From Diabrotica undecimpunctata (taxonomy: Eukaryota > Arthropoda > Insecta > Coleoptera > Chrysomelidae): DNA of 64,000 nucleotides. A program made the position numbers and the translations under genes. Position 1 is the first letter of the stretch; each line of letters opens with the position of its first letter. Where the stretch lies: positions 13,006,377-13,070,376 of the forward strand of contig NC_092810.1 in the NCBI RefSeq assembly GCF_040954645.1. The letters are read 5' to 3'. The notes below the pieces were generated by a model. It searched no databases, had not been told where the DNA came from, and saw only the letters and a list, made by a program, of their open reading frames with translations. Positions 34,126 through 44,865 of the stretch are shown one piece after another.

Positions 34126-34174
34126 TATTGACGTTTCGACCTATAGTTGAGAAATAGTTTTCAGGAAAAAAATA
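34126..34174 (-). ncRNA. Degenerate hammerhead-like motif
   Basis: The minus strand has CCUGAAAACUAU, a loop, AUAGGUC then GAAACGUC and AAU. GAAA and the palindromic ACGU that forms stem III in dimeric hammerheads are kept, as is the UC cleavage site. The CUGAUGA box is decayed to CUGAAAA. It lies 150 bp upstream of a PLE relic but on the opposite strand. Confidence 0.4.
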
Positions 34175-34329
34175 TTTTAAAACAATTAATTATATTGTTT
34201 CATATCATTTATTCCAATTGAGAAACTTAAAGTTTTTGTAACAAAGTATTTTATCTAGATCCCGATAGGTGACAAATCTTCTTTTACAATGTAACTTATA
34301 GTATATGTCGTAATGTGACACTAGCCAAC

Positions 34330-34791
34330 AAACTGTTAGATGAATATGTTAAGAAATTTAAAAGATTGTTACAAACTTGCCTAGATCAGGATTTCTTCGT
34401 AAAAATAATGATAAATACTACAGACAACCTGATGGCTTAACCATAGGTAGTTGTCTCTCCACTTTTCTAGCTGATTTATTTATGGATCATTTAGATATTT
34501 AGAATCAACACACCACGAAAAATCCTGAAAGACCCAACTGGTTTCGCTATGTTGATGACTGTCTAGTCTTCATATCAGGTAACCATAACTTAGCTGATCT
34601 ATTACTTTCCAAATCAACCAAGTCTATCCCAATATTAAGTTTACCATAGACCTTAATTCTTCTCAATCAATTAACTTCCTTGACTTTACCATTACCAGAT
34701 TAAATGACCAATCGACTTCCAAATTTATAGGAAACCTACAGTATTTCATAAATATATTCATTGTTTAGACACCAATTCTCTATCCCAGAAC
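34330..34791 (+). pseudogene. Penelope-like element RT, 5' piece (interrupted)
   Basis: The plus strand reads YYRQPDGLTIGSCLS (RT motif B), FLADLFMDHL and NWFRYVDDCLVFISG (motif C, YVDD intact), then a degraded SINFLDFTI-like segment. It matches, block for block, the better-preserved PLE at 60195-61543. It is cut at TATCCCAGAAC by a non-LTR insertion and resumes at 37485. Confidence 0.85.
34781..34791 (+). repeat. Target-site duplication (TATCCCAGAAC), left
   Basis: Repeated exactly at 37485-37495. Confidence 0.85.
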
Positions 34792-37484
34792 TTCTTCTTC
34801 TTCTTTTTCTTTCTTTTTTATAGGCTTTAAAGCCTCTTTCTTTTTTGTCCATTTGGTGACTTACCTCGTGCTATTCGTACTATCCTATCCTCTGCCATTC
34901 TACTAATGTGTTCGTTTCACTCCATCCTATCCATTTATGTCTTCGGTATTGCATGCTCTTCTTATGTTTTCGCTTCTCTCCCTACTCAACAGACTTTTCC
35001 CTGATATTAGTCGGAGTATTTTCATCTCTGTTGTTTCTAGTAGTTGTCTCGTTTTAGATGTGTCAGGTCTTGTCTCCGCCGTGTATGTTAATTTAGGTCT
35101 AATTGCTGCTTTATAAATTCTTGTTTTTGTGTCTTGTCTTAGATGTTTGTTGTTCCAGATTGTATCATTAAGATATTCCGCCGCTTTAATTGCTTTTAAG
35201 CTTTGTTGTCGTACTTCCTCTTCAACATCTCCGTAACTAGTTATATTTATGCCTCGATATCTAAATCTTGCTTTCTGCTTTATTATTTTCTCATCAATTT
35301 TAATTTTACATCGTAGTTGGTATTGAGTAGTTGACATAAATTTATTTTTTTCTGCTGATAACATCATATTGCATTTCTTGGCTGTTGTATTAAATACTTG
35401 TGTTAATCTTTGGAGCTCGTCTTCTGTCTCGGCGATTAATGCTTCGTCGTCTGCATAACCTAATATTTGGATTTATCTGTTCCCCATTCTGTAACCATTA
35501 CCTTTACATACTGCTTATATTATATTGTCCATTATTATATTAAAAAAAATCGGTTGCCTGTAAAGTCGGTTTTACGGGCGAAGATTTTACGTGACAACGT
35601 CTTTTTCTCGGTAGAATATTTATTGATATGAATATTATTAAATTGCACAATAGGAACAAGGAATTGAATGAGAATAAGAATTGCACAAATTTTAACTATA
35701 GAAATATATTTTGTTTACTAAAACATTGTACATGTAAACTTAAACTTAACTAATTTCTATTTGAGTGATTTTTAAATGTTTGACTAGCAATACGCGCTGT
35801 TTCTTCTCAATCGACTGAATTACGATTGATTGCAGAGTGATTTAAACTAATAATTTACTTAACACTATCAACATTTGTCAATAGTATGACATAACCTATA
35901 AACTCAGTTTCTCAACTTTTGTGTCAATCTAACAATTAATCAATCAATCATAGTTTACGATAATGAAATATTAGTGTACAATTATTTACCTTTATTGTTG
36001 TAGTTGTTGTAAATGACGAATCTAAGCAATCCACATTTTCACTACAGACACAGCTGACGATACTTTAACCACACGTGTGAACTTGTATTATGACGCTTTC
36101 TCGGTTTTCCAACGCCAAGAACGCTCGAGAAAGACAGAGACACAAGCACGCACCGATTCAACGCGCCTAATTCTCTAGTGCTGCGCGCGCAGCGGACCGA
36201 TCATGTTTGAGTGGGAGAGAGACGCAAGGCATTCGCCGGTCCGGCGGGCCTCTCTCTCGTTCGGTGACTCATGTAACAGACGTGAGCGGGCGTTACACTT
36301 TTTCATGAGTGACTCCGAGCCACAACCTAATTTAAGACGTTGTCACGTCAAAAAGGTAGGCTTAACGAGTCAGCCTGTCTGACTCCGCTTTGTACTGGTA
36401 TACACTGTGTTAGTTTTCCATTTATCTTTGCCTGTATTCGATTATGTAAGTAGATATTTTCGATGGTTTGTATAATATTGATTGGTACCTTTCTTTTATA
36501 CAGTAGGTGTAAGACGTCTTTGCCTTGGATGCCATCGAAAGCCTTTGTCAGGTCTATAAAACAGAGATATGCTGGTTTATTGTACTCAATGGCCTTTTCT
36601 GTGATTTGTCTTAGTACAAATACGGCGTCTACGCAGGATCTTTCGGATCTAAATCCTTGTTGTTCAACAGATAAAGTTGTTAGTTTATTGGTTCTGTTGA
36701 TTAGGACTTTTGTGGTAAGCTTAAGTGCGGTGTTCAGTAGATTTATACCTCTGTAATTGTTGGGGTTTTCTTTATCTCCTTTATTGAATATTGGTATCAT
36801 TATGCTGTTTCTCCATGCATCTAGTATCTTGCAGTGCAATATTAGGTTTTGTATAAGTATTTTCTTCTCTTAGATTATAATTTCTCCTCCGTGTTTTAGA
36901 AGCTCATTGGTTATTCCGCCTGGTCCCAGTGATTTTCTATTCTTAAGTGAATTTATGGCTCTACTATCTCTAGTTCCTGTAAACTGATTTTTATTTTGTG
37001 TCTTAATTCAGGTACGTTATTGTGTTGATTATTATTTTCCTTTCCTTTAAACAGTTCCGTCAGGTATCTTATCCATTCGTTTGCTGGTATGATATTGTAT
37101 TCCTTCAATTCTGCCATTTTTTTCTGTTGGTTTCTTATAAATCTCCATATTTGTTTTTGTGTGCTATAGAAGTCGCTTTCCATCTTTTTTGTATACTGTT
37201 TCCAGTCTTCATTTGTTGTTCTTCTTACCAACTGCTTTGTTTTATTTCATTTTCTTCTATAGGTGTCTCGGGAATCTGAAGTATTTGATGTTTTGTACTT
37301 CGTGTAGGCCTCTCGTTTCTCTTTACATTTCTCTTTTATTTCTTTTCTGTACCATGGTGTATTGTTGTTGTTTCCTTTGTTTAATAGGATCTTTCGTTTT
37401 CTGTGGACAGTCGTTCCACAGTGATTCTACATTAAATTTTTCCTTAGTGATTTCCTGTAGAAAATCTTTTGGTGTTATTTTCAT
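34792..37484 (-). mobile_element. RTE-like non-LTR retrotransposon inserted in the PLE
   Basis: The minus strand begins with a pre-RT linker (ESLWNDCPQK, RRTTNEDWKQYTKKMESDFY, EWIRYLTELFKG). RT then follows: IPIFNKGDKENPNNYRGINL, EQQGFRSERSCVDAVF, LCFIDLTKAFDGI (motif A), QSGVRQADSLS (motif B). A foreign 0.8-kb element interrupts at 35557-36355. The rest is LGYADDEALIAETEDEL (motif C intact), RYRGINITSYGDVEEEV, KLTYTAETRPDTSKTR and a GAAGAAGAAG tail at 34792. It lacks the endonuclease part (5' truncation). TSDs of 11 bp flank it. Confidence 0.85.
35557..36355. mobile_element. Non-autonomous inverted-repeat DNA element of unknown family
   Basis: ACGTGACAACGTCTT near the left end (35590-35604) and its complement AAGACGTTGTCACGT near the right (about 36334-36348) form an inverted terminal block. 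The left end extends about 25 bp further out. The element interrupts RT codons between SLS and FFNIIMD; flanks CTACC/CAACC suggest a short imperfect duplication. There is no open frame. The right third (36100-36300) is strikingly GC-rich with GCGCGCAGCGG and GGTCCGGCGGG, unlike anything around it. Confidence 0.65.
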
Positions 37485-37495
37485 TATCCCAGAAC
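37485..37495 (+). repeat. Target-site duplication (TATCCCAGAAC), right
   Basis: Exact repeat of 34781-34791. Confidence 0.85.
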
Positions 37496-38120
37496 AACTA
37501 TAATTATCAATTCAATATTCTTAAACAGATATCAGTCAACAACGAACATGATTCGTACATCAACGGCAAACTTTTCCATAAAAAACAACTGATAAACCTA
37601 TAAGAAACTGCGTTTCCCAGAGATCTAACTACCACACCCATTTACACATCTGTACCGTACCATCATAAAAACATTTCTGGAGATATGAGAAATCTGATCA
37701 AACGATCTCTTCAAAACATCCAAATCTCTTTCAGTTCAAAACAACTTAAGTCAGTATCTCACCAACACCAAAGACTCTATCGACTATATGAATAAAAGTG
37801 TTGTTTACAAACTTAAATGCTCCAGCAGTGATGCTACATACATAGGTAGAACCTGTAGATAACTATTATCCCGCTCTCTAGGGTACACCAAAAGAAAAAA
37901 ACTACCTCAAATTTTCTCAACACCTATAATAACATAAACACTCCTAATATCCCAGAAGATGTATCTCTAATACACAACATTTTATATGATAATTTCCTAA
38001 GATTCGAGCTTTACAAAGATCTGGAAATAACAAAGGAAAAACAAAGAAGTCCCAACTACGTCAACCGTCATGTCTAATTCCACCGAGATTTTCTTCCTTT
38101 ACACCTTCAACTATTCTCAT
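37485..38120 (+). pseudogene. Penelope-like element, 3' piece with GIY-YIG endonuclease remnant
   Basis: It continues the PLE after the insertion. Degraded RT thumb is followed by VVYKLKCSSSDATYIGRTCR, the GIY-YIG nuclease start (the first motif reads VVY), and later a PEDVSLIHNI-like block. Many stops. A C-rich/T-rich 3' tail to about 38.7 kb resembles the tail of the 60-kb PLE. Confidence 0.8.
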
Positions 38121-39189
38121 AAACCACATGCTTACAATCTTTCTTTTCTATCTCTTTTTAATAATTTCTTTTTTGTCCTTTTACTAATCTTTTAATTTAC
38201 CCAATCAGTCTTAAAGCCAACACTCAATACTACCTAAAGCATATAGGTCAATTTTCTTAATCACCTCTCTTCATCTCTTATCTCAACAACCTAATTTTAT
38301 AATCCATATACCCCCAGTTCATTAAATAACTAATCTAAGGTTCAAACATACTAAAACAAATAATTTTTATTTAGAATATCATCACAATGCACCCGTTCCA
38401 CACACATGACTATTAAAATATATTTCCCCGGTACAATATTATTACATCTACAATCTAATATTAACAAACATAGCCAGATCTTTCAACAATACAGTAATAT
38501 AAAATCTTTCTCATCAACTCTAACACTTGCCATATACCCAGTCAATATCACAATATATTTTTAATTAAAACTTGTCACATACTCTTATGTAATTTGTGGA
38601 TGGAGTTCTGAAGATTTCGTTTTCTGTCAGTTTTCCAATTATTTTATCACCTTCTATACCAATATTAAGTTACAAATCGTTCTTTGGCTTAATAACATAA
38701 CCTTACATAAACCAGTTTACAATTTATTTTTTAACATTCAACTAAACAACAAACGTCAAAAAGTTGACGTTTTTCAATTCTCTAATTGTTTTTACGTCAA
38801 CGTGAACTTTTTTGACAATTTTTAGTTTGCAAACGCGTTTATACCTGAATATTTAGTTTCTGTTTCTGCTTAGTTTAGTCAATTCAAGTTTAGTCAAGTT
38901 GTTCTTAGTTAATATTTAGTTTAACCCGTAACTGCTACCCACAGGATCAGCGTGACCCATCAATAGTTTTAAACCGCCCTACCCATTTAAGTTTGATAGT
39001 GGGGGAGCTGTCTGTCCACCTATTCTCTGGCCAGTTAGTATTTTATAAAAAGGCAAAGTGAGCAGTTTTGTTGATCGTGTCAAATTCGAAATAATTACGT
39101 AGTTGGGTCACGGTGACCCGTCTATAGTATTTAAGTAACATAATGTTTTTTGGTTATAAAGGTATGTACCTATTTTTATTATTATTATT

Positions 39190-39194
39190 ATATA

Positions 39195-39251
<57 letters not shown>
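39190..39251. repeat. (TA)n tract, left of hammerhead insertion
   Basis: TA run with one TG interruption. It continues on the far side of the insertion at 40048-40118, so the element probably inserted into one TA tract. Confidence 0.9.
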
Positions 39252-39255
<4 letters not shown>

Positions 39256-39294
39256 GTAAAAGATTGCATTTCATTTCAATCGGAACTCCACCAT

Positions 39295-39338
39295 TGCTCT
39301 ACACGTGTTTCGAGTTATTCAACTCGTCATCAGGAGCA
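39295..39338 (-). ncRNA. Hammerhead ribozyme, left arm
   Basis: On the minus strand: UGCUC, CUGAUGA, a stem II of GAGUU/AACUC with loop GAAU (one extra C at its base), GAAA, palindrome ACACGUGU, cleavage base A, GAGCA. Stem I (UGCUC/GAGCA) is a perfect 5-bp helix. Confidence 0.75.
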
Positions 39339-39778
39339 CTTGTGGAAGTTCAACTGAAATGAAATGCAGTCTAGTATTTGGTTATTATAACCAAAATAAT
39401 AAGCCAGGTACGCTAGCAGCGACATCTATACGAAGTAACAAGAAGTCCAGAGACCTCTCTCTGATAGTAAATTAGGTGAACCGCAAATTCAAAGCCTCTT
39501 ACTAGAGACTTTTAACGACGCTAGAAGTACATTTTTACTTCAACATGCATCTACGATTCACCTTTGAAATTACTATCTTTTTCGCTCTTTACGTAGAGAA
39601 AGACGTTTAAATGAAAGTAAAAGATTGCATTTCATTTCAATCGGATTTACTATCAGAGAGAGGTCTCTGGACTTCTTGTTACTTCGTATAGATGTCGCTG
39701 CTAGCGTACCTGGCTTATTATTTTGGTTATAATAACCAAATACTAGACTGCATTTCATTTCAGTTGAACTTCCACAAG

Positions 39779-39822
39779 TGCTCCTGATGACGAGTTGAAT
39801 AACTCGAAACACGTGTAGAGCA
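39779..39822 (+). ncRNA. Hammerhead ribozyme, right arm
   Basis: Plus-strand copy identical in its motif to the one at 39295-39338: stem I UGCUC/GAGCA, core CUGAUGA and GAAA, stem II GAGUU/AACUC, stem III palindrome ACACGUGU. Confidence 0.75.
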
Positions 39823-40046
39823 ATGGTGGAGTTCCGATTGAAATGAAATGCAATCTTTTACTTTCATTTAAACGTCTTTCTCTACGTAAAGAGCGAAAAA
39901 GATAGTAATTTCAAAGGTGAATCGTAGATGCATGTTGAAGTAAAAATGTACTTCTAGCGTCGTTAAAAGTCTCTAGTAAGAGGCTTTGAATTTGCGGTTC
40001 ACCTAATTTACTATCAGAGAGAGGTCTCTGGACTTCTTGTTACTTC

Positions 40047-40047
<1 letters not shown>

Positions 40048-40118
<71 letters not shown>
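40048..40118. repeat. (TA)n tract, right of hammerhead insertion
   Basis: Uninterrupted TA run. Confidence 0.95.
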
Positions 40119-40121
<3 letters not shown>

Positions 40122-40198
40122 ATTATGTTTGATATACGGCTTGAATAATTTAAATATTTATATCATTTGCTTAATACACATTTTTTGTTTTAGATAAA

Positions 40199-42053
40199 AT
40201 GGCTTCTTCAAGTAAGCATTTAACTTTGTCTGAGATGGAAGACATTCTAAACAGTGAAGAGTTTTGGAAAGATTTGGAAGATGCCGATGAAACGACAGAT
40301 ACTCTCCAAGAAGTAGAAAATAAGGAGCAAGCTGCAGACAAATTATTTAACTATTCAGGTGAAAGTGACAGCGATGAAATAGACAATGAAATTTACAGTG
40401 AACACGACTCTGATAGTGAATTTGAGGTTGAACTATTGCATGAAAACACCTTAGACAGAGATGATGCCACGAATAACGCTTCAAGTAACAAAACAGCTAC
40501 TTTGAACATTTCAAAATTAGCTTGGTATGGAAAAGATTCTACAAAATGGGCATAACAATCGCCAAAAAGGTCCAAAGTAAAATCTCATAACATTATAAGA
40601 GTTTTACCAGGACTGAAAGGTTCCACCCGTCAGAATCCACCACTGTGTCCTAAAGAAGCTTGGAAATTATTAATAACTGATGACATGTTGGAAATTATTG
40701 TTGAACATACCAACACAAGAATTGACTTAGTATCCTCAAATTACGCTACATTTAAACGACGTAAAAACTCTCTCTCAAAATTTGCCCCAACTTTCATTGA
40801 AAGAACAGATAAAATTGAGATAGAAGCTTTTATTGGACTTTTATTTATGCAAGGTATATTTAAGTCTAACCATGAAGATTTAAAATCATTATGGGCAACA
40901 GATGGTACAGGGAGAGATTTGTTTAGATGTTCGATGTCACTTGCACGATTCTTATTTTTGCTAAGCTGTTTAAGATTCGACAATCATCTTACAAGGTCTG
41001 AAAGAGTGAAAACTAATAAATTGGCAGCTATATCCAACCTATTTGAAACTTTTGTAAAAAACTCCCAACAGAACTATGTTCCAGGTCCTCACGTAACAGT
41101 AGATGAAATGCTGGTACCATTCGGGGGAAGGTGTGCATTTAGAATGTACATACCTAATAAACCTGCGAAATATGGTATAAAAGTGCAGATCTTAGCCGAT
41201 TCCCAAACACACTACATGTATAACGCGGAGGTCTATACAGGAAAAATTCTCCAACAGAAACAAAAATCGCTATTTTCACATCCAACTGAGGTTGTTCTTC
41301 GAATGATAAAATGTATTGAAAATTCCAACCGTAATGTCACTGGAGATAATTGGTACACATCAATGGAATTAACCAACGAGTTAAGAAAACGAGGAATTAC
41401 ATATGTAGGTACAGTGAAGAAAAATAAAAGAATGATTCCTCCAGAATTTATGGCCGACAGAAAGAGACCTGCTAGGTATTCAGAGTTCGGATTTACATCA
41501 GACAATACTCTGGTATCATATGTCCCAAAAAAGGGAAAATCTGTTGTTTTAATATCATCAATGCATCACGACAGTACTGTTGATCAGAGCACTGGGAAAC
41601 CCGAAATAATTATGTTTTATAACCAAACCAAAGCAGGTGTAGATGTTTTGGACGAAAAATGTGCAACATATTCCACTTCTCGAAGGACCCGTCGATGGCC
41701 TATGGCAATTTTTCACTGTATTTTAAATGTGTCTGGTGTAAACAGCCGAATAATATATCAGTTTTCTCGAGGTAAAGAAATATCCCGTTACAATTTTTTA
41801 AAAGAACTAGACATTGCACTGTACACGCCACATATGAAGAAAAGACTTTACAACGTAAATGTACCCCGGAAACTTCGATGTCTCGCAGCGAATATCCTTG
41901 GAGTAGATATAGATGACACACCTGCACCATTGCCAATACAGAATATATCTAAAAGGAAGAGATGCGCAATTTGTCCCAAATACATACTGTTTTGTGTGCA
42001 AATTACCTATATGTTTACAATGTGCTCTAAAAATATGCCCAAATTGTAAATAG
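40199..42053 (+). pseudogene. piggyBac transposase, one stop and one frameshift from intact
   Basis: A cut-and-paste transposase that excises at TTAA. It starts MASSSKHLTLSEMEDIL, with an acidic N-terminus (to about residue 105). One TAA at 40553-40555 interrupts it, and the frame then reads on unbroken from QSPKRSKVKSH through the RNase H-like core. Core blocks are VTVDEMLVPFGGRC (first Asp), TGDNWYTSMEL (second Asp), TKAGVDVLDEKCATYSTSRR (third Asp) and RWPMAIFHCILNV. A one-base-type shift near 41975 throws the end out of frame; the other frame gives the Cys-rich finger CFVCKLPICLQCALKICPNC, ending TAG at 42051-42053. All three catalytic Asps are present. Confidence 0.92.
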
Positions 42054-42263
42054 GAATTTATTTTACATTAAATTAGTTTACCGTTATATAAAAAAGTGTT
42101 TATGACTTAAAATAAATGTATTAGCTAATGTTTTTTCTTTATTTCAGAATTTTAAAACTGGGTCACAGTGACCCGTCAATAGCAGCTGCGAGATAACTTT
42201 TTGTCGGTAGCAGTTACGGGTTAATTATTGTCTAACAAGACGTTTTAATTCTACAAAGGCAAA

Positions 42264-42770
42264 ATGACACGTACTGTAGCCGGCAAAGTAGCAGCTGTGT
42301 TAATAATTGGTGAATGTGAAAATAATTTCCATGCAGCGGGACATCTTTTTAATGAGAGGTACCCAGATCGCCCTACATGGAGAGCTTATTTGAGGAAACT
42401 TCTTCAGAAGTTTAAACAAACAGGTAGTGTTCAAGATCAAAGGTAGTCGACCAGATCAAACGATCTGATCGACCAACAATTAGTGATGACAAAAAAATTT
42501 CAGAAATGGTGGTGAACCCTACTTTTTCTACAGCCCAAGTTGCATCTATCTATGGAATCAGTCAAAAGACAGTACACCGAACATTGGCTGAAAACAAATT
42601 TCATCCATACAAATTAAAAATTATGCACTAACTTTCAGATGATGACCCCGACCGAAGACTAGAATTCTGTGAAAATATGTCCAATAAAATTAACCAACAG
42701 CTCGATTACATAAAAACAATTTGTTTAAGTGACGAAAGTACTTTTTCTTTTAACAAAAATGTTAACACAC
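42264..42770 (+). pseudogene. Tc1/mariner-type transposase N-terminal stub
   Basis: Starts MTRTVAGKVAAVLIIGECE. It then has RPTWRAYLRKLLQKFKQTGS and VQDQR, a paired-like helix-turn-helix pair, followed in other frames by TFSTAQVASIYGISQKTVHR, DPDRRLEFCENM and ICLSDESTFSFN (first catalytic Asp). It stops there; the second half of the catalytic domain is missing. It begins 40 bp past the right TTAA of piggyBac 1. Confidence 0.7.
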
Positions 42771-42774
42771 ACGA

Positions 42775-43396
42775 GTTTAACTGTTAAGTTAAAGCCAACC
42801 ATGAGAAAGAAGATCCTCATTTTGATGAAGAGGACAATATACCCCTTGCTCATATCTTCCTTACAGTCTGTAATGAAATTTTCAATTTGGACGAATTTGC
42901 TTTCATTAATAGTGATACCTACCGAGTGTCCTTACTTCAGTATTAAGGACATTGTTGAAGAACTGCGTGATAATGAAGAAAAAGACAATTCTGATAATTA
43001 ATAATGATGTGGACGAACGTGAATTCACTTTCTCTAATATGAGCGAAGTGTGCCCAAAATTGAGGGACGTAGAAAAATTATTTATTGTGCAAAAATAATG
43101 GTGAAATGGTTATTTACCTGTCTCGAATTTTATTTAAGGTTAAAGCTGAGATTCCAAAGCTCAAATTGTAAATAACATCTCTTTTTTGCTAGTATAGCAT
43201 ATAATTTTATGTTTTGTATTAGCATATTAAAGTAATTTAAGTAGTTTTCCGTGTATGTATAGAATTAAATTTGCTTTAATTATTAAAATAAAGAAAGTTC
43301 CAAAGATCCTTTATGTTTTTGTGGGCTGCAAAACCTGGTAATAGCGGCTAGCAGTTCTTTCATTTTTAGTGGTCGTTACTAACAGGTTTTACTGTA
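42775..43396 (+). pseudogene. pogo/Tigger 3' end: transposase C-terminus and right TIR
   Basis: The plus-strand frame DEEDNIPLAHIFLTVCNEIF, then FNLDEFAFINSDTY, IVEELRDNEEKD and DVDEREFTFSN has the acidic C-terminal wording of Tigger/jerky-type transposases. It ends near a right inverted terminus at 43394 whose reverse complement starts CAGTAAAACCTGTTAGTAAC, followed by TA. A copy of the start of the same repeat (AAACCTGGTAATAGCGGC) lies 60 bp inside. The 5' half is absent and abuts the Tc1 stub. Confidence 0.6.
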
Positions 43397-43970
43397 ATTA
43401 CAAACTATCTACAGTACGCCCCATTATGACGACATGGCGCGAGCTTATCTGCTATAGATTGGCAACAGGGACATTGCGTGGCCACGAGGATCTCTTGAGT
43501 CAACCCACTTGAATTTTTTTGTGTAACCAGTTAGAATTGATCAAGACTACTCCAAGAAAATATCACAAAGTATCATAGTACTGACATGATATATTACAAA
43601 TAATTAGGGATGAAACAGAAAATTGATTATAATACTTGTAATACTTGTAATTAATACTAATAAGATATTATTGGACAACATGTTCAAAAGTAAACACATT
43701 ATGTTTCAGTATTTAGTATTTGTTGTTCGCATTTTTATGTGCCTACAATCATTATTTTAGTAGTAATAGTTTTTTCTCTAATAATAAAGTTATTTTACTT
43801 ACCTATTTATAACAGTATGTCCCTTACTATCTAAAATATCACTAAAATGCACAAAAACCCAGTAAATTGCTTAACATATGAAAAACCTTTTATTAAAAAT
43901 TAGCATTTAAAAAGTTTTTAACTAAAGTGTCACGTGATGAATGTTCTATATTAAGGAAATTCAGGTAGGG
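43397..43970. other. No recognised gene
   Basis: A+T-rich spacer. Confidence 0.4.
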
Positions 43971-43972
43971 AG

Positions 43973-44020
43973 TGTCAACTGGAGAGGGATCATCTTAAGA
44001 TCGAAACGTTGATTTTAGAG
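43973..44020 (+). ncRNA. Degenerate hammerhead-like motif
   Basis: GUCAACUGGAGAGGGAUC, loop AUCUUAA, GAUC then GAAACGUUGAU. GAAACGU and a 4-bp stem II (GAUC/GAUC) remain, but CUGAUGA is degraded to CUGGAGA. It resembles PLE-type hammerhead tails and is probably inactive. Confidence 0.35.
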
Positions 44021-44411
44021 TAAACTATGATTATTTAAAAATCAATTTGTGCTATAATCGGTTCACAATTTGTCGATAGCTTACTACAAGTTTAACCCTA
44101 ATTAGAGAACTGAAATACAGAGAGGATGGGTAATACGATATAATAGTAAAAACCAACCTGAAACTAACGGTTTAAGATGTTTTCGACTAACCCACCTTGT
44201 ATCTGAAGGAATACAATACATTAGTCAACCTTATAATCCCATTACGAAGGTATTTTGTTTACAGATGACCGACCAGTGTCGTCTAAATAAATATATTTTT
44301 TAAATTGTACTTACATATGTAAATTGTATTTTTGTTTTAATAAAACTTCTTTATTTTATTCAAAAATAAAAAGTTTCTTGCCATCTGTAAAAGATATATT
44401 TATTTAATTAA

Positions 44412-44808
44412 GGGGAAAGGTGCCAAATGTCGCCTGGCAAAATTTTCAATGTGTTTTAAATGTATCCATTATTTTCGAATCCGGAGAAAACTAATAAATA
44501 TTTTTGAAAAATTTAAACGCAGAATGAAGGATTACATTATTACCGAGGGCAGAAAGTCCCTGAAAACTTCTACAATGTTTATTTTTATATGTTATGTAAC
44601 AGGGGTGAAAATAAAAGAGAAAATATAGTATAATTTTTAATTGAAAATATTGCATGCAAAAGAAACTTTTTATTTATTCTAATAAATATTTCATTCTGTC
44701 CTTAAATTTTTCAAAAATACTTTTGAGTTTTCTCAGGATTTGAAAAAAATGGGATACATTTAAAACACATTGAACATTTTGACAAGCAACATTTTGCGCC
44801 TTTCCCCT
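44412..44808. mobile_element. Nested TTAA miniature inverted-repeat element (in Sailor copy B)
   Basis: TTAA at 44408-44411 and 44809-44812, inverted ends GGGGAAAGG/AGGGGAAAGG. It is the same element and position as 21601-21998 in copy A. Confidence 0.7.
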
Positions 44809-44865
44809 TTAATACCTTACGATTACAACTACTATTACTTACCTTATATAATTACGATTAGAAAA

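Larger units (their letters stand above)
39252..40047. mobile_element. Hammerhead-bearing inverted repeat array, 361-bp monomer
   Basis: It is two arrays of the same repeat joined head to head at about 39645. The right arm repeats ATTTACTATCAGAGAGAGG at 39645 and 40006 (period 361 bp); the left arm is its reverse complement. Each arm has one hammerhead pointing outward. The arms almost fully cancel as a long foldback. TA dinucleotide runs on both sides hide any TSD. The design is that of the 402-bp array at 5375-7050, but the sequence is unrelated. Confidence 0.75.
38921..42224 (+). mobile_element. piggyBac element 1, nearly intact, TTAA-flanked
   Basis: Both ends read inward TTAACCCGTAACTGCTACC, so the TIR is at least 15 bp beyond the duplicated TTAA (38921-38924 and 42221-42224). 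Subterminal palindromes of the form GGGTCACnGTGACCC lie near both ends (about 39107-39122 and 42159-42175), with a half-site at about 38950. The transposase lies on the plus strand at 40199-42053. A (TA)n tract in the 5' half hosts a separate 0.8-kb hammerhead element. Confidence 0.92.

Noticed and set aside
36463..37503. Plus-strand frames of 85-114 codons
   Set aside because: Shadows of the RTE-like RT on the minus strand.
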